This document shows, in pieces, positions 23,900 through 35,875 of a DNA stretch of 64,000 nt (the stretch's first letter is position 1; the number at the start of each line of letters is the position of its first letter). The DNA is from Maratus speciosus. Lineage: Eukaryota > Arthropoda > Arachnida > Araneae > Salticidae. The DNA lies in contig OZ010791.1 of assembly GCA_963932465.1 (NCBI GenBank), forward strand, positions 157,102,012-157,166,011, written 5' to 3'. The notes below the pieces were generated by a model. That model searched no databases. It was not told the DNA's origin and saw nothing but the letters and a program-made list of their open reading frames with translations. A program made the translations under genes and the position numbers.

Positions 23900-25125
23900 T
23901 TTACTAAATAAGGGAAAGTTCTCACACCATAAATTCAAAAAACTTTGAGGTTAATACCATATATAAGGCTTATGGAGATATGTAATATAGATTTTTTAGG
24001 GGGGGGGGGGGAATTCACTTAAAAGGATTAAATTTTACTTCGCATTTTTTTTTTCTTTTTTTTTTACGTTACGTTATCAATCATTAATGCTCAGAGATAG
24101 AGAAAAAAACTGTTAAAAACTTCTTTTTATTAGTTTTTTCAAAAACTAACAAAATATCAATCGTTAATAACTGAACAATACTTTTAAAGATATATTATAA
24201 TCATAAAAACGCGACAGAGTTTCTCGCCAAGCCAAAGAAACAACAATGTAATGAACCGTAAATGAAAGGAATTTCCGCCAATTGATGCCAAACAATTTTT
24301 TTAAAAAAATTCAGTATTCTGTCTAGTTTATATTTTGCAACTGGCCAAAACGGGATTTTGACACCTTATAGCTCGAGTTCTATTTACCATAGAAACAAAA
24401 TTCTTGTTTCTATGGAAAGGGGCGTGCCAAAAAAGTTATTTATTTAACTCGAGTTTGGAGTTTTTTATTAAAACATTTTTGAAAGGTTCTTCAAATGATA
24501 ATAAATAATGTGCATAATCCCAGAGCTCAAATCTGTATTCTTATTTTAGAAAAAGTAATGTTAAAAAAGACCCCTTTTTCGTCCTTCTAGAGCCGTCAGG
24601 CGAAGACATTCGCGAACTAATGCCTATGAGAGACCATTTCGCTGATTTCTCATTTGTTTTTGCATATTTCTGAATTTTTCTTTTTGATATGATATTTTGA
24701 CATGATATTTCAGATCATAATCAAGGGCTAGCCGTGGATTAAATTACCGATTTTTGTTGCTGTTTAATTATGATATGGCTTACAATCTTGGAACGTGAAA
24801 AACAAAAGTGGTTTTTTTCATGCAAAGCTTTGTAAAATTTTATCGATTTCAGGTTATGAAATTAAAAAATATATCGACCTTAGCTTAGAACTTAAACGTT
24901 TCAGATAATTTTATTTCATAATTTTATACCAATTAGGGTATGTAAAATCAGCGAAATCTATTCGAAAAATATTCTTTAGGTGAAACTTAGCCCTTTAAAG
25001 TGAATTTCGGTAATGGTAAAAAATAATTCAGAATTACATATACAACCATAAACCCTACATATCCCCAAAGTTTCATAATTTTTTGAATTTGCAAATTTGG
25101 TACTTTCTCTTTTAAATTAAGATTT
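23900..25125. mobile_element. Possible inverted-repeat element
   Basis: AGGGAAAGTTCTCACACCAT..ATTCAAAAAACTTTGAGG near 23910-23960 is loosely inverted at 25035-25125 (CCCCAAAGTTTCATAATTTT, GGTACTTTCTCTTTTAAATT). A perfect small hairpin CCATAGAAACAAAA/TTGTTTCTATGG lies at 24389-24416. The ends are diverged, so this is tentative. Confidence 0.35.
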
Positions 25126-25801
25126 CATATAAAAGTTAAAACAAAATGTAAAATTTCTTTTTAATCAAATCAAAGATTACTCAATCATGTATTTGTAATT
25201 TTCTTTCGGAAACCTCAAAGTAACTCGTAAATTCCTTTAACTAACACTTCAAAGGAAATAAGTTCAAAGTTAAGACGCTTGAAGTGCAGATTTTAAACTA
25301 GGCTTTCTCTTGCTACTCATAAATAAAATATATTTCAAATGTATTAAAGCAAGTTCTGAAATTAAAAGATTCAGAAGTCGCACAGAGAGATTTCATTGTT
25401 TTATCTTTATGTAAACAAACGCGGAAATTGAAAATCAATTTTAAAACATACACTGCAAATCTTTATACACTTTTCAGAACATTTATTTTGTCAGCTTTTT
25501 TCAAACACTTTGAAGCGCACCTTTTGGAATAGTTTTTAGAATACTTCTGAGAACACTCATTTTTTTTTTTCAGCACACTTTCTAGAGCACTTTTTGGGCA
25601 CTTTTGCAAACGAGTTATTTCACAAGTGTGCCCAAATCTATTCTTAACATGTTCTTAAATATGTTCCCAAGTTTAGATTTAACAAATATCCTGAGGAGAA
25701 CACTTTCGACGCACTTTTGGTACACTTTCGGAATACTTTCTTTATAGCGGAGGATAATGGGAACACATTTCAGCCCACATTAAGGTAACTAGAACACTTT
25801 T

Positions 25802-27963
25802 AGGTAGCTTTCTTTACAAAAAAGCTACCTATTGCAGCCGTTCGGAGGAAAGCGATTTCAAAAAATTTTGGTATATTTTCGTCGATCATGGCCCCCAGAC
25901 CCCGGAACCACCCTCCGTTCAAAATTGATATATATATATATATATATACATATATCTGACCTATGTCACACTGTAACTCCCGTAATTATGAACCGATTTG
26001 GATGTAATTCGGTGTGTACATAGTACATACCAATCTCTCGACCGAGTTCGTTGGCCAGCTTCATCCGCCATTTTGTTTCAAAATGGCGGCCATTTAAAAT
26101 TTTTTTTAATTTAAAATTTGAAATGTGGTACCAAAAAATTGAAAATGGAAAAATATTTTTTCTTATGTATTTGACCTTTATACAAAGATTTCGGAGCAGT
26201 TTTTGTTTCGTCTATATCTTAAAAAATGGCTGAGTTATAGCATTTTGAATTTCTAGCGTGGCTGACATTTTGAAACGTCCTGAATTTTGTCACGCGATAA
26301 AAGGCGTATTTATGAACCGATTTGGATGTAACTTCGTTTATACATAGTACATACCAATGTCTCGACCGGGTTCGTTGGCCAGCTTCACCCGCCATCTTGT
26401 TTAAAAATGGCGGCCATTTAAATTTTTAAGAAAAATTTAAATTTGAAATGTGGTACCAAAAATTAAAAATTGAAAAAATATTTTCTTCTTATGTGTTTGA
26501 CCTTGATAAAAAGATTCGGGAGCAGTTTTTGTTTCGTCTATATCTTAAGAAATGGCTGAGTTATAGCATTTTGAATTTCTAGCGTGGCTGACATTTTGAA
26601 ACGTCCTGATTTTTCTCACGTAATAACAGGCGTATTTATGAACCGACTTGGATGTACCTTGGTGTGTACATAGTACATACAAATATCTCGACCGAGTTCG
26701 TTAGCCAGCTTCATCCGCCATCTTGTTTCAAAATGGCGGCCATTTAAAAAAATTAAAAAATAAAAAAATTTAAATGAGATACCAAAAAATTGAAAATGAA
26801 AAAGATTTTTTTTGTATGTGTTTGACCTTAATACAAAGATTCCGGAACAGTTTTTCTTTCGTCTATATCTAAAAAAAAATGGCTGAGTAATAGCATTTTG
26901 AATTTCTCTTGTGGCTGACATTTTAAAACGACCTGATTTTTGTCACGCGATAACAGGCGTATTTATGAACCTATTTGGATGTAACTTGGTCTGTACATAG
27001 TACATACCAATGTCTCGACTGAGTTCGTTGGCCAGCTTCATTCGCCATCTTGTTTCAAAAGGGTTGCCATTTAAAAAAAATTAAATTTAAAATTCAAAAT
27101 GAGGTATTAAAAAATTGGAAAATGAAAAAGTTTTTTTTATGTGTTTGGCCTTGATACAAAGATTCCGGAGCAGTTTTTGTTTCTGAAAATTTGTTCTTTT
27201 GTTGATATCTTAAAAAATGGTTGATTTATAGCACTTTGAATTTCTAGCAGGCTAACATTTTGAAACGATCTTGTATTTGTCACGCGATAACACACGTATT
27301 CGCCTATTTCGATGTAAGAAGGCATGTGGATAGTATACATCAACACCTCGACCAAGTTTGCTGGCCAGATTCATCAGCCATCTTATTTCAAAATGGCGGC
27401 CATTAAATTAAAAAAAATATATATATTTAAAGTGAGGTGCAAAAAAATTAGAAATTGAAAAAGGTTTCTTTCTTAAGCATTTGATCTTGATATAAGGATT
27501 CAGGAGCATTTTTTGTTTGTCTTTAACTTAAAAAAATGGCTCAGATATAGCAGTTTCAATTTCTATTGTGGGTGACATTTTGAAAAATCTGATTTTTTGC
27601 ATGCGACAGCACTCCTATATATTAACCGATTCCGATGTGAGTGAGCATGTGCACAGCAATTACTAAGGTCTCGACCAAGTTCACTGCTTAGCCTCATCCA
27701 CCATGTTGTCTTAAAATGACAGGCACTTTAAGAAATTGCCGAATTTGGCAGCCAAATATAAATTACTTTAAAGAAAAGCAGCTTGGATAAAGCTGACTAA
27801 TTTCGCGAAATTCTCATTCATTATATTGATAAAAATTAGTATTGATTCTCCTATATTCGGTTTCCACTAAATTGAGCTTCGTGTGTTTGCATGATATAAG
27901 TTGGCTTTTTTTAAATAAGGATTATGAAAGCTACCTCTTCCTCCCGGCACTGGCCGGAAGGAC
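25802..27963 (-). mobile_element. Family D element with ~326-bp tandem array
   Basis: Minus strand: the 5' end is AAGTCCTTCCGGCCAGTGCC, and AGGTAGCTTTC lies about 27 bases in (27926-27936). The 3' end is the hairpin AGGTAGCTTT...AAAGCTACCT (25802-25830) abutting AAAAG. Between them are six long units and an AT microsatellite (25928-25947). The layout equals families A-C with unrelated sequence. Non-coding. Confidence 0.7.
25989..27780. repeat. ~326-bp tandem array, six units
   Basis: GAACCGATTTGGATGTAA-type words start units at 25989, 26313, 26639, 26967, 27303 and 27621. Each unit also has GTTCGTTGGCCAGCTTCA, CAAAATGGCGGCCATT and AAAAATGGCTGAGTTATAGC. The last two units are more diverged, so the array decays towards its right edge. 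Confidence 0.9.
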
Positions 27964-28029
27964 TTTTTTTTAATCAAAGTGTTCCAAGTGTGTTCTTAAT
28001 GTGTGCAGGGAATTTGCAGTGTATGTATT

Positions 28030-29330
28030 AATCTTCATAATTTAACCTCTTACTCATTTAATTTGTATAATTTATTAATCGGAATATTTAAACACATAAT
28101 AAAATAAAGTACATATGTAGAGAATAAAAAAACTCCGAAAAATGGTTTTAACTTTAATTCTAATTGAAATTATAAAAGGAGAAATGCATATCGTTTTAAT
28201 TCGTATAAAGTCCTTTAAAATTTTATGTGGTTTATTATGTAATAAGGAATCGTTTACGCATGAATAGCGCTCCTAACTTTTAAAAATTCAATAGCAACAC
28301 CAACATTTATTGCACATTTAAATTTTCAAATATAAAAAAAAAGGAAAAAGAACTAGACTTCACTTTTTAATGATAACTTAATCAGATGTAAATTGTTGAA
28401 AAATGAACCATTCAATGTGTATAGACGTCAATTTTTAATAAATTAATGTGATATAAATTATTGACAAATGAGCCATACAATGTGTATAGGCATCAATTTT
28501 TAATGATAAGTTAATGAGATATAAATTACTGAAAAATGAGCCATTCAATTCGTAAGGTAAATTTCTATTATGTGAGCAGAATGCAAACATTAATTTATGT
28601 ATTTCATTACATTCTGTTTTATATGATATTTTGTACAAGCCCATACGTAACGCGTGCATACAATTTTTTTTTTTTAATAAATATACGTTTTTAATATATA
28701 AATTAATAATACGATTATTAGAAATTCATTAACAGATATATAAATAGTTTTCTCCTTTCTTAAAATTCTCATGATCGAAAACCTCTCAATATAATTTTCT
28801 TTTCGCATCTGACCATTAGTTGTGAAATTACCAGTAGATTTCTAAAATGGACACCTTTAAGTGGCCATGTTTGTTTATTCTTGCTTTATTGTGTTTCGGG
28901 TGTAAGCTGATTTTTCAATTCGTTGTTTCAACCCTCTGATTCCTGCAGCTTTTTCGTTCGAAGTTCAGCTATCATTTCGCCTTGTAAAAAATGCAATTGC
29001 CTTTTTGTTTAATTCTGTGTTGTCCGCTTCGTATTATTATCGGCACTACTCCAATTATTGAATTTTTACTTTATTGGTTACTGTTGGATCACCGTACATT
29101 TATTTAAGAGGCTACTTCAGTCACATTAAGACACTAGTAAGCTAATATTAAAACCACGTATGGGAGCATTCTTTTTAAAATATCTCGTTTCTATTTCGAC
29201 ATTTTTAAATATTTCTTTTATTTTTGAAATGGATAGAAGGAATGATCTATACAAGGGTACCTTTTTACTTTTCTAGTTTGGTGGCAATATTTTGTTTCCT
29301 TTAATGAAAATACTTTTCATAGAAATTGAA
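28030..29330. other. AT-rich interval; 67-bp triplicate at 28364-28553
   Basis: Three successive ~67-base copies around AATTTTTAAT(G)ATAA..TTAAT, GAAAAATGAGCCATTCAAT and GTGTATAG. No gene; nothing else recognised. Confidence 0.55.
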
Positions 29331-29352
29331 TATTTCCAACTCAGCGAAAAAT

Positions 29353-29423
29353 GTCCAGGCAGGGAATCGAACCCAGATCCTTGGCTTACAAGATCAATGC
29401 TTTACCATTTAAGCTAACTGGGC
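29353..29423 (-). repeat. tRNA-Thr(TGT)-like SINE head
   Basis: Minus strand: TTAGCTTAAATGGTAAAGC, anticodon loop CTTGTAA, CTGGGTTCGATTCCCTG, with the acceptor partly paired. The flanks (GAATATTTCCAACTCAGCG on one side, CAGCATATTTCGCTCAG on the other) are the same module as in the 20.1-kb array. Confidence 0.6.
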
Positions 29424-29929
29424 CGACAACCAACCAGCATATTTCGCTCAGATAATGTTATTGGTCGCAACCTTTTACCTTCGAAAACCCGTTTCGAAAA
29501 TGAAAGTTTCTGTTTTAAAAATAACTGTAACCAAAAAAAAAAAAAAAAAATTAAAATTAAAATAACAAGAAAGAAAAAGCATGAGTGAAGCATTGATTAT
29601 GAAACACTTTCCAACTCATCCGGATTGCTGTAAATCAATATTTTGAAAAACACACAATATTTTTCTGTTCACCCCAGTATGACCTATAGATTGGTATTTA
29701 TACTACTACATCGTATACTAAAAGTTATTTCAATTAAACTCGTAGCACAGATTAAAATTCCCATTCAGCAATTTCCGTCAATAAACGGAAATGTACTCTA
29801 GTTTGTTTATCCTTGCATATGGTCTAAAATTTATAACATGGTGTTAATAAAAAATTTATAAGCACCAAGTAATATGCAAAAAAATGGCTAATTTTAAAAC
29901 GCGTACCACAACTGGAAAGTACTGCCAGA

Positions 29930-30340
29930 AATTATTCTTCATAGGCAATACTGTGAAAAAATACATTTGTGTGTCCCTGTAAATGAACGATAAATTATTC
30001 ATACACCAGATACTACCATAAGCACTTGTTGTACATCTTAGTGATAAATATTATTTTTAATAAGTTTAAAATAGTGTAATATCTTTAAAATACAACGCAA
30101 ACGATTTTTTCTCGTAGACCGTAATGTAATTGAATTCTTTTGAGTGTCCCTATAAATAAACTGTGAGTACTACATACATCTTTTTCAATACTGAATATGC
30201 TACAGAAAACCCCAATAGCATATATAATTTCATAGTAATCGAACTATATTAGAGCACGGACCAACGGACAGAGAGACGGACAGACAGACACAATTCATAA
30301 ACACTTTTCAAATTTGTTGGATAGTGATAAAAAAAGACCT
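29930..30340 (+). repeat. Two ~172-bp units related to family A array, with GACAGACA tract
   Basis: GTGTCCCTGTAAATGAAC (29972) and GTGTCCCTATAAATAAAC (30144) begin two diverged units. In inverse they read like the 174-bp unit of family A copy 3 (GGGACACTCAAAAG, TTACATTACGG). GACAGAGAGACGGACAGACA follows at about 30268. I could not define the ends of this element. Confidence 0.55.
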
Positions 30341-30365
30341 TTATACAAACACATATATTTGAAAA

Positions 30366-31067
30366 ACAAGTGGGCAAGTGTGATCACAGATCGGACAGAG
30401 GGTTCCGTTTAATATTCCTTTCAAAACACTTTATCCTTTTGCAAAATCTGTTAGTTCTACATTTCGAAACCAGGGGTCGCACTCTATTCTAAACAAACCT
30501 CTATCGGAACGAAACTCCCTTTTACAACCTATCCGTAGATATATTAGTCGAGAGGATCGGGCCCATAGTACCCGAGATAGTTAGGCGCCCCCTGGCGGTA
30601 AAAGTGGAACTAAAATATGTAAGGCTATGGTGCATAATATGAAAGAGTGGTCAAAGGGGTGTCGGTAAAAGTTAGAAAAGTGTCCCCGAGTAAAATGCTG
30701 GGGGTTAGAAAATTGCTTAAAATACACAAGTTAGAAACCGGAAGGGTAAATATAAAACTTTTTGAAATTTTTATGATTTGCCGTGTGCTCGCAAGTGTTC
30801 ATCTACGAGTATTCAAAATTTAAACTCTTTAACTTAATTAGGGGCTCAGTTAGAAAAAAAAAAAAGCTTAATATACACAAGTTAGAGCTCGGACGGGTAA
30901 ATATAAGACTTTTTCAAAATTTTGTGATTTGTTGTTTGATGTGAGGTGTTCAGCTATAAGCATTCAAAATTTCAAATCTCCAACACATATAGTTTTTGAT
31001 AACGGGCTCTGTGACAGACAGACAGAGGAGTGAGACGAATAGTGTTTCGTCAGATGAACGAAACCCT
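30366..31067 (+). mobile_element. Family C element, copy 1 (two internal units)
   Basis: 5' ACAAGTGGGCAAGTGTGATC, with AGGGTTCCGTTTAAT 33 bases in. Two ~148-bp units carry ATGATTTGYYGT-type words (about 30774 and 30923), then GACAGACAGACAGAGGAGTG. The 3' end is TGTTTCGTCAGATGAACGAA then ACCCT before AAAAAT. The terminal hairpin is the inverse of the subterminal motif. Non-coding. Confidence 0.75.
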
Positions 31068-31329
31068 AAAAATAACCCTCCCATAGGATTAACGTTAGCT
31101 TATGAGTCCCGTTGTAGCCACTTAAATACAATACACACATTTTAACATGAAATTTGAGTTCAGTTTGAACTGGTCTTAATCAATTAATTATATAATTTTT
31201 ATAGTGATAAATATAAAATTTAAGTCTTTTCAGTAAAAATTAAGTTGGGGACTTCTTCGGGAAAAAACAAACAACAACAAAAAAAAAACACTGTTTTATA
31301 GAAAATTTCAGACTTTTCAGGGAAATAGA

Positions 31330-31717
31330 CCGGAAGGCAACAGCACATGCATTCACCTCATCGAGTTCACGGCTGAAATTTCAGAATTAGTTAAAACTCA
31401 ATACAGTATTAAAACACAATCGGTCTGCCAAGTCATATCTTAGTGGAAAAACCTGGAAACACGATTTTAGCGGTTGACTCGTACGTTTACTATTGCGTTT
31501 TCCTGCTACAAGTCCTGCATGTTTTCATACTGTTGGATGCAGGAAAACACAATGGTAAACCTACGAATCGACAACTAAAACCAAGTTTTCAGGTGTTTTC
31601 CACCGATGTATGACTTGGCAGACCGATTGCGTTTTAATATGCGTATAGAGTTTTAACTAATTCTGGAATTTCAGCCGTGAACTCGATGAGATGATTGTCT
31701 GTGCTGCCGGCTTCCGG
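31330..31717. mobile_element. Hairpin MITE (family M), ~185-bp arms
   Basis: CCGGAAGGCAACAGCACATG at the left is mirrored by GTGCTGCCGGCTTCCGG at the right. The arms continue through TCGAGTTCACGGCTGAAATT and TCTGCCAAGTCATA, meeting near 31520. Mismatches are scattered. It lies immediately before the Tc1 pseudogene. Confidence 0.8.
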
Positions 31718-32039
31718 TGTAAAACTGACTTCGACGACCAAGCAACACTAAAATAGACACCATTGGCACCTTGATATACATGTTCAAAATTAAGAGAATT
31801 TCCATATTTTGTCGAATTTCATGAAAAGTACTGAACGAGCGATGAAACTAACGTTTCGAAACAAGGATGAATCTTGTGGAATATGTAAGCGTGCCTGTGT
31901 GTATGGTCAGAGTGGGTAAAGGAACAGGCTTTATAACCGACCGTGGCAATTTTCGCGCTTTGTTCGCTCGCATACCTCGTTAAATATCTTGTTGTTTTTT
32001 GCAACATTCGGTAAGATAACAGTAAAAATGAGCATTCAC

Positions 32040-33082
32040 GAACGTTTGGATGATGTAATGAGTCTCTGTTCAGCCTAAATGCAAATTCTCGACGCACTTT
32101 CATCGTAAGGCTGTTCTCAGCTGCTCTGCTCAACAACGCAAACGGCTTTTTGACACATTTATAAATTCATTTTTAACGGAAATATATAAAATTGGGAGGC
32201 CTGACTATGGAAGCTATTTGGAATCGAACTGTGTTCTCCATTTTTTGATAAATAAATTCCCTATTGAGTTATAAGCGATTTTGATCACATGACAAAGAGG
32301 TTTTTCACTATTTCGTGAGTGGTTATTCTTCTTTCGCGGTGAAATTCAGTTCAAAACGTCGACTTTGAGACTATTTTCTGAAAGATTTATTATGTTTGCT
32401 AAAAAACGAAAAAAAAAACCTGTTCGATTACATAGTTTCTGAACAACAACTGCTAGTTTCATGCATTTTCGAACAAATATAAATTAAAACTTATGTCATA
32501 AATTTACCCTTTTGGATTTGAGAATAGTCTTAAGAAAACCAGGGATCCGTTACCTGCTTTCAAACTTACGAGAAAAAACCCACTATGGCAGCGGATGTTT
32601 GACGGTCTGGGCAAGCATCATGTCGGATAGGCGTACAGGCATACCCCTCCCTATGTTTGGCAAAGTCTCTATGACTGGTGTGAGGTGTAGGAAGGATATT
32701 TTGGTACCCAATGCAAATATCTTGAACGAATACTATTCCATTTATTTTCCCAATGTCCGCCTTTTCAGAGTTAATTCAGTTTTAATGGACTACAACTCGC
32801 CCCCAGATAGAGCTCCTCTGGTCGAAGGCTTTCTGGAAAGCGAGGATATTCGTTTGGTGGCGTGGGCAGCCAGATCTCCAGACTTAAACCATATAGAACA
32901 TATCTGGAACGCTCTCGGTGGAGGGAAATTGAAACTCGTTTTGCACTTCCCAGAAAAACCCAAGGCCCGAAAACAGCGTTGCTGGAGGAGTGAGGCTAAC
33001 TGCCACAGCAGCCCATAAACTGTACGATTTCCGGTATGAGTTCAGATTGTGAGAGCTGTATAAGAGGGGAAAATATCCCCTA
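32040..33082 (+). pseudogene. Tc1-type transposase pseudogene, split by a TTAA element
   Basis: The upstream piece (to 32104) reads NESLFSLNANSRRTFI, equivalent to the family's DESRF region, with N at the first catalytic acidic site. The downstream piece starts at 32534: LRKPGIRYLLSNLREKTHYG, then VLMDYN (second D) and ARSPDLNHIEHIWNALGG (E present). A frameshift near 32930 is followed by an in-frame TGA. The remaining tail (ALLEE.., PQQPINC..) is readable in another frame. Tc1 transposases need DDE for cut-and-paste at TA. The first D is lost, reading frames are broken and a 421-bp insertion divides the gene. The apparent ATG at 32512 belongs to the inserted element, so the 168-codon frame is chimeric. 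Confidence 0.8.
32109..32529. mobile_element. TTAA-flanked element (family E), copy 1
   Basis: Tips GGCTGTTCTCAGCTGC and GAGAATAGTC are inverted relatives. The right flank is TTAA (32530-32533) and the left is GTAA, one change from TTAA. Copy 2 at 39732 shares the body (TGCTCTGCTCAACAA, TTATAAGCGATTYTGATCAC). This copy carries the uninterrupted site corresponding to the CACTG insertion in copy 2: TTATGTCATAAATTTACCC. Confidence 0.8.
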
Positions 33083-33261
33083 TAAAACCTATTTTTGGAT
33101 CAATATTGTAAGCTCTGTTTTATACCTTCCAACGCTGATGATTCTTGCGTACGATCATGTCTGCGAATCCTAACTGCTGAATGTTTATTTTTGTTACATT
33201 ATATCAACCTATCTATGTACCTAATTTCTAACTAAGCGTAGAACCAACAGAGTGAAAAATA

Positions 33262-33400
33262 TCCAAGCCCGGAATCGAATTTGGAACCCTTGGAATAGCG
33301 CTCCAAGTGCTCTACCATTTAAACTACGAGGAAGATACCCAGCATAGCATCTCTCACTCACATGTGTTGGTAAGGCTGCAACTTTAGCACAAGATGGATT
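33262..33400 (-). repeat. tRNA-derived SINE, different head on the same flanks
   Basis: Minus strand: TAGTTTAAATGGTAGAGCAC (A box), CTTGGAGCGCTATTCCAAG (anticodon arm) and AATTCGATTCC (B box). The 3' flank (GAGTGAAAAATATCCAAG on plus) and the 5' flank (CAGCATAGCATCTCTCACTC) resemble the module around the Thr-like heads, so the head seems exchanged. Confidence 0.5.
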
Positions 33401-33694
33401 AGTCTTTATAAGCACACAATCCTGCGGCAAACATGAGACACAAATAAGCCCAGCATCGGTGAACAGATATATATTTTAAATTAATTTCAACAAATTTTCA
33501 GCAGCGGAAAATTAATTGAAAAATTAATTAAAATTATTTATGCATCTAATTTCATTAAAATCTGTCTAGTAATTCTGAAAATAATCGATCAAATCCGAAA
33601 ATTCTCTTAATTTTTAATATGAGTGTATTACAAAATACCTTGCGTTACAGAGTAACTCTGGTTTTTAACTATAGTTCATTGCTTCCAAGCTTTA

Positions 33695-34030
33695 AAATAA
33701 GTAGATAAATTAATGTTTAAAAGTCTGTTTTATGTATTGCAAATTTTCTGAAAAATAAACCCTCTAAAATAACTATTTTTTCTAACTTATGTCAGTTGTT
33801 ATTTGCTACAAAAGAAAAATGGTCTGCTTAATAAATTATCTTACAGCTGAATCGCATCAAACACTGTTTTTTGAGATTTCCGTTTTTAAAAGGATTTATT
33901 TTTTATTAAGTGATTAAGTGAAGATTAAACGATTAATGAAGGATGATTGATAAAGATGGCGCTTGGGTCTCGGGTATCGTTTAATTTTCAGAAGATCTCA
34001 AACAAAAATGTGTTTTTCATGAGATTAATT
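33695..34030. repeat. Dispersed repeat, partner of 37650-37985
   Basis: CCTCTAAAATAACTATTT, ACTTATGTCAGTTG.TATTTG, CTGAATCGCATCA and GTATCGTTTAATTTTCAG occur in the same order and spacing in both places. Direct orientation, about 85 percent alike by eye. Unknown family; an old segmental duplication is possible. Confidence 0.7.
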
Positions 34031-34133
34031 TAAAGAGGTCAGTATATTTGTCCGTGATTTCCATTACAGAAAAACTTTTTTGTGCTCCACAGTGGTACGA
34101 TTAACGAAAGATTAACGGGTGATGCACAGCTGC

Positions 34134-35457
34134 TAGAGATGAGTTCGGGCTCTTTTTTTTCGGAGTGCGAGCCCGGAGATTTGAAATCAGAGTCCACCCG
34201 AGTCCGTAACATTTTGTGTCATCAGAACCCAAGCTCGATACTTAAATCATGTATTAGAAAATTGATAATAACATTTTAAAATTGTTTCACGATTAATTTT
34301 TTCATTTAAAAATCTTTGTTTAGATTAGAAATAACTACTAATCATAAAAAATCCTTCAGAACAAGATTTCGCGATTTTCATGTATCTGGAAATATTTTTA
34401 ACAACTATGACAGAAAAACACAAGTTATGTTTTCCAGTAAATCTAATAAAGAATATCAAACAGTGGGTGGGGATAAACAAAGGCTATCTCACGGCTTCTT
34501 TATGTTACTAGCACTAACTGTGCAAATGTTTCTTTATGTTACTAGCACTAACTGTGCAAAGGTTTCTTTATGTTACTAACACTTACCGTGCCAAGGCTTC
34601 TTTAAGTTAAAACACTGACCGTGCTAAGACTTCTTTATGTTACTAACACTGACCGTGCCAAGACTTCTTTATGTTATCAACACTAACCTTGCCAAGGCTT
34701 CTTTATGTTACTAACACTGATCGTGCCAAGGCTTCTTTATGTTACTAAACACTGAAAATGCCAAAGCTTCTTTATGTTACTAACACTCACCGTGCCTATG
34801 TTTCCTTACTAATACTGACCGTGCCATGGCTTCTTTATGTTACTAATACTGACCGTGCCAAGGCTTTTTTGTGTTACTAACACTGACCGTGCCAAGGCTT
34901 TTTTATGTTGCTAACACTGAAAATGTCAAAGCTTCTTTATGTTACTAACACTCACTGTGCCTGTGTTTTCTCTTATGTTACTAACACTGACCGTGCCATA
35001 GCTTCTTTATATTACTAAGGCTGACCGTGCCAAGGCTTCTTTATGTTACTAATACTGAAAATGTCAAAGCTTCTTTATGTTACTAACACTCACCGTGCCT
35101 ATGTTTCCTCTTATGTTACTAACACTGACCGTGCCATAGCTTCTTTATATTACAAACACTCACCGTGCCAAGGCTTTTTTATGTTACTAACACTGAAAAT
35201 GCCAAAGTTTCCGTATATTACTAACACTCGCCGTGCCTATGTTTCCTTATATTACTAACACTGACCGTGCCAAGACTTCTTTATGTTGCTAACACTGATC
35301 GTGCCAAAGCTTATGAATCAGATATAATATTCTTCTTTATATCCATGAATAACAATTTAATTCTATTTCAAACTGATTTTTAAAGTATTGTAAAACACTT
35401 CAAGAAACTTAAACTACGTACTGTTTCTCCAATAAAAAGATTTTTTTCCTTTTTTGA

Positions 35458-35495
<38 letters not shown>

Positions 35496-35577
35496 AAATC
35501 ACTTCGATCTCGAGCCCGAAGACTGTTATTAAAATCGAGTCAGGGTTTGAGCTCGGGCTATGCCCGTCTCATCTCAA
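34134..35577. mobile_element. hAT-like element containing a 34-bp minisatellite
   Basis: The left end TAGAGATGAGTTCGGGCTC and the right end GCCCGTCTCATCTCA are inverted. GAGCCCG-type words recur just inside both ends (34177, 35514, 35550). Such GAGATG tips with GAGCCCGA repeats occur in hAT families. No 8-bp duplication or transposase was found, so the class is tentative. Confidence 0.45.
34487..35315. repeat. 34-bp minisatellite, about 24 copies
   Basis: The consensus unit has GGCTTCTTTATGTTACTAAC then ACTGACCGTGCCAA. Variants include GAAAATGCCAAAG units, which recur every few copies as a higher-order pattern near 34745, 34910, 35050 and 35185. No spacers differ as they would in a CRISPR array. 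The translated frames over it are repeats of the same unit. Confidence 0.95.
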
Positions 35578-35698
35578 TAACAATCAACTTTCTGGGTTTT
35601 TAAAAATTTAAATAATCATATTTGAACAAGATATTATATGTAACAAATATAATCAAATTGAAATTAAGCGACTTTCAAATAGAAACAAAATACATTTG

Positions 35699-35875
35699 CA
35701 GGGGTCCCACTCGGTCCGTTTTTTGAACACCACTATTTTTCGAAGAAAAATCTTCTTTATAAATGTTGTAGAAACTTACCTGAAGAGCATTTTTCTTGCA
35801 ATTGTTGTAGAAACCTACCATGAATTTGTTTCTGAAAAATTACTGGTTTTCAAAGACGTTCCAGTGGGAGCCCTG
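35699..35875. mobile_element. Short hAT-like MITE
   Basis: CAGGGGTCCCACTC at the left and AGTGGGAGCCCTG at the right are inverted tips. GTTGTAGAAAC.TACC is present twice inside. CAGGG tips are typical of hAT elements. I could not match an 8-bp duplication. Confidence 0.5.

Larger units (their letters stand above)
25451..28021. mobile_element. CACTG-TIR element (family P) hosting family D
   Basis: CACTGCAAAT at 25451 and ATTTGCAGTG ending at 28021 are exact inverted tips, each flanked by TA. The left internal part (25465-25800) is packed with CACTTTT-type words, typical subterminal repeats. The tip and the TA target match the element at 40126-41269. Family D sits inside, in a T run. No transposase found. 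Confidence 0.7.

Noticed and set aside
32512..33018. 168-codon open frame as an intact gene
   Set aside because: The first six codons lie in element E, the frame shifts near 32930 relative to Tc1, and the N-terminal half is separated. It is a pseudogene fragment.
34487..35315. CRISPR-like array
   Set aside because: No alternation of constant repeats and unique spacers. The whole 34-bp unit repeats with drift, and the context is eukaryotic.
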